Source: Paracentrotus lividus (taxonomy: Eukaryota > Echinodermata > Echinoidea > Camarodonta > Echinidae). From it: a DNA stretch of 64,000 nucleotides. Made by a program: the position numbers and the translations under genes. The DNA lies in contig CALNVZ010002100.1 of the NCBI GenBank assembly GCA_940671915.1, positions 17,748,857-17,812,856 on the forward strand, in the 5' to 3' direction. This document shows, in pieces, positions 62,956-64,000 of the stretch; position 1 is the first letter of the stretch; each line of letters opens with the position of its first letter. The notes below the pieces were generated by a model. It saw only the letters and a list, made by a program, of their open reading frames with translations, was not told the DNA's origin and did not search any database.

Positions 62956-63811
62956 CTGAACTTTTCAGCCGTATGTGGGTCAGTTAAGATGGACATCTCA
63001 GTTCTCTGAGGCGTGGAGTAGGTACACCACACCTGACTGAACCCTAAGAAGAACAGCTGATCATGGGACAGACCAAGAGAACTGAGTAAACCCATCGTAT
63101 CATTGGAAGTCTGACGCCACTCCTGGTAAGCCTGGTAGGCAAGCTTAAGCCCACCATTATCGGCGATGTTTTCAGCTAGTGTGAACTGACCATCCAGCTA
63201 TAGTACAAAAGAGGGTGATGAAAAATATTTCTTTAAAATTATTGGAATATCAGAGAGCCATATGGTTCTTGAGAGCTTACTTTTCCCTATAGGCTACATG
63301 ATGTATAAGCATGCACTTGGAGGGGGAATTGAAAAGTTAAAAAAATAATTAACTGAACGGTGAATCCCAAGAGATGAGAGGAATAAGGATTACTAGTAAT
63401 CAGCAGAACTACAAATGCAATCTGTAGAAAACTATAGTGTTTAAATAAAGTTTGTAATCACTTTGAAAGAGAAAAATGCTGATTATGGCATGGTGTTACA
63501 TCTCTCTTTTCAACTAATCTCTCAGGAATGATGCCAAGGTTTGACATCACAATAAGGGCACAACTTGCCTGCATGTATATTGAAATGCACAAATTACAAA
63601 ATGAAATTCTCAACTCACATGATGATCTCCAATCTTGTAGCTGGAGTACTGGTCAACCATACAGTCTGTCTTGTTCTGATAGGCAATGACCGAAGCATTA
63701 CCCCACCAGTCCAGAAGGTTGCCGTCCTTGTCAAACTCACGACCATGGTTGTCAAATCCATGGGTCAGCTCATGACCCATCACCATTCCGATGGCCCCAA
63801 AGTTCATCGAC
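62956..63811 (-). CDS. M13 zinc metallopeptidase (neprilysin / endothelin-converting enzyme class), partial
   Basis: Two minus-strand exons, 63619-63811 and 62956-63199, join in phase. The first encodes SMNFGAIGMVMGHELTHGFD, with the HExxH zinc site (two His ligands and the catalytic Glu), then NHGREFDKDGNLLDWW. The second encodes AENIADNGG, which supplies the third zinc ligand Glu and the conserved Asp, then QLFFLGFSQVWC and ILTDPHTAEKFR. M13 enzymes are type II membrane or secreted endopeptidases that inactivate or mature small peptides at the cell surface. The usual 700-770-residue protein extends beyond the right edge of the window (N-terminal side). The final short exon with the C-terminal Cys-x-x-Trp was not found to the left, where element C and the gap region lie. 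Assignment to neprilysin or ECE is not possible from this part. Confidence 0.93.
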
Positions 63812-64000
63812 CTGAAAAAAGGGAACGTGATTATTCCATTACAATTGCTTTGCCACAATTTCTCTGCTACAGATTTCATACACTAATCAAAAAACTTAAT
63901 TCAACCCTGGATTTAACACTATACCCTAAACCAGAGTGGGGAGAAGAGAGAGTGACGACACGCGTACCCAGAACTAGGTGCGCACAGTCAAAGGTCAAAC
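63812..64000 (-). other. Intron of the M13 peptidase gene (continues past the window)
   Basis: The acceptor TTTTTTCAG lies just right of the exon at 63619-63811, so the remaining bases are intronic. No exon is visible before the window ends. Confidence 0.7.

Overview
This is an animal nuclear genome window. It has intron-containing genes with GT/AG splice sites, AATAAA signals, long AT-rich introns, microsatellites and many short non-autonomous transposons. The gene set, intron density and repeat style suggest an echinoderm, most likely a sea urchin. That is an inference, because no species-specific marker was checked.

Layout. Bases 1-18,500 hold no gene I can support; they contain a noisy direct repeat (about 290-840 and 6465-7090) and large CA, TA and CT microsatellites. 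A plus-strand gene (coding part 18,544-22,879) encodes an unrecognised single-pass membrane protein with a Cys-rich ectodomain and a ~460-residue tyrosine-rich tail. A second plus-strand gene (25,918-30,993) encodes a proteinase K-like subtilase with an I9 propeptide. MCM6, a subunit of the replicative helicase, lies on the minus strand (33,036-50,253, 18 exons) and converges tail-to-tail with the subtilase. At the right edge, two minus-strand exons (62,956-63,811) encode the zinc site of an M13 metallopeptidase (neprilysin/endothelin-converting-enzyme class). These four genes have unrelated roles and show no sign of working as a pathway.

Repeats. MCM6 introns and flanks carry several TTAA-flanked MITEs, a foldback element, a 76-bp near-palindrome, pogo/Tigger-like ends, a LINE fragment and a tandemly duplicated piece of one MCM6 exon. 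Between 52.2 and 62.8 kb are three composite elements. Each has ~150-bp monomers in tandem, then a GGAC-type microsatellite, then a terminal hairpin, an architecture like bivalve pearl elements and Helentron/HINE elements. Their monomers carry AGGTCAAAGGTCA, a perfect DR1 nuclear-receptor motif.

Assembly quality. The 100-N gap at 58,860-58,959 separates two noisy copies of the same ~1.9 kb sequence, so it looks like an unmerged contig overlap. Small indels break MCM6 exons 3-4 and the first four subtilase exons in otherwise conserved sequence, which suggests unpolished long-read sequence.
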